DNA of 64,000 nucleotides from Phoronis australis (taxonomy: Eukaryota; Phoronida; Phoronidae), in the NCBI GenBank assembly GCA_002633005.1, contig NMRA01000161.1, positions 419,944 through 483,943 on the forward strand, given 5' to 3'. This document shows positions 63,206 through 64,000 of the stretch, one piece after another. The translations under genes and the position numbers were made by a program. How positions within the stretch are numbered: position 1 is the stretch's first letter; every line of letters starts with the position of its first letter. The notes below the pieces were generated by a model that saw only the letters and a list, made by a program, of their open reading frames with translations, was not told the DNA's origin and did not search any database.

Positions 63206-64000
63206 ACAGTTTACAGTTTTCGAGCACAAGTAAGTCTGTCTCGGACTGAAGAGATTTGCTTGATCTTGCCCTCTTTCAGTTGAATCAAAATGTTTCCATC
63301 ATGGGTTCAGGTTCTGTTTATTGTGCGTGACTTCACGAGGCGCTGACAGCGAGCAAATAGACTGGATCTCCTTTTGGTCAAAATTTCGTTAATGTACAGT
63401 GGTCTGTCTTGGGATCTGAGTTTACTTTTATTTTGGTGAAACATTGCACGAGTCTTGTAAGCTATGAATTTGCATATGATTGCCTTGACTGATTGGGTTT
63501 CTTTGGTCCTAGTCTATGAGATCTACATATGTCTTCGTAACTAATGTCAATATTAAGGATCTTGCAGAGATCAACAACAGCTTTATCGGTGTCCCCTTTG
63601 CGTTCATTTTCTGGCTCGTTGATTCCGTGGATTGCTGTATTATTCCTACGAGAATATTGCTCGAGACTGCCCACACTTGCACTTGAGGTCTTGAACCTGG
63701 TCGTCCTTTCCCTTTAGTTTGGATTCATAGAAGCTCTTAATCTCGTTTAGGGCAGGATTTAACAGTTGCTCTCTCAAAGTTTTGATCACTTCGGGCGATG
63801 TTAGTGGCTTTTGAAACCTCAGTATTTGAGGATCACTTTCACAGGTACTGCGATCTGCCTCACGGACTGGGGTAATACTTCTAAAATCCAGTATAGTTTG
63901 CGTCATCTTCTTAGTAATCACATTTACTGCAGTGCTTTCGGTGCTAGCGTTCCTTTTTTCTATTTTCGTCCTCCATGGTTTGATATTATGCCTTGTTTCT
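63206..64000 (-). pseudogene. LINE ORF1 remnant, running off the right edge
   Basis: Minus-strand frames read in order: an N-terminal region with KKMTQTILDF, a coiled-coil-like segment, SLEQYSRRNNTAIHGINEPE (the classic ORF1 'LEQYSRRNN..I.GIPE' motif), DKAVVDLCKILNIDI, DICRSHRLGPKK, then KTRAMFHQNKSKL and INEILTKRRSSLFARCQRL. Two frame changes (near 63660 and 63480) and one in-frame TGA (about 63315) show it is dead or has read errors. ORF1 proteins bind the element's own RNA. The 5' end lies beyond the window. Confidence 0.82.

Overview
This is a eukaryotic, clearly animal, genomic window. Coding sequence is sparse and cut into short GT-AG exons separated by introns of about 0.4 to 4.7 kb, and the rest is low-GC DNA full of microsatellites, MITEs, SINE-like pieces and decayed retroelements. 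The protein domains (CUB, von Willebrand A, zona pellucida, V-type immunoglobulin), the frequent TACATGTACATGTA-type words and the repeat style suggest a marine invertebrate, plausibly an invertebrate deuterostome (lancelet, hemichordate, echinoderm). The sequence alone does not fix the species.

Region 1 (about 0.5-27.9 kb, + strand) is one long gene. Twelve exons join with fully compatible phases into a secreted or surface protein: short Ser/Thr-rich linkers, one CUB domain (2 exons), a linker, one vWA domain with a MIDAS motif (2 exons), a short linker, and a complete ZP module (3 exons) with a dibasic furin-like site. A last exon encodes a hydrophobic tail typical of a GPI or membrane anchor. 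Stop at 27254-27256, poly(A) signal at 27889-27894. The 5' end with the signal peptide was not found and probably lies upstream. The introns hold a MITE, a tRNA-like SINE, a 47-unit pure CTG tract and a roughly 450-bp-period repeat that abuts the last ZP exon.

Region 2 (about 33.0-40.0 kb, + strand) is a second gene: a signal-peptide exon and three exons that build one V-type Ig domain. Intron 1 has two back-to-back near-perfect palindromes. The last recognised exon lies between two inverted copies of a hAT-like non-autonomous element. A weaker chain of possible 3' exons lies at 44.3-45.5 kb.

Region 3 (about 47-64 kb) is mostly mobile-element debris: a broken Ty3/gypsy-type gag-protease, an array of hairpin-bounded repeats dense in TGACCT words, a second copy of a repeat also seen near 17 kb, the C-terminal end of a non-LTR reverse transcriptase, an unidentified ORF that looks like an intronless pseudogene, and a LINE ORF1 with frameshifts running off the right edge.

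The two real genes are both extracellular-recognition type proteins on the same strand. No shared pathway can be shown from this window. I saw no CRISPR array, rRNA or convincing functional tRNA gene.
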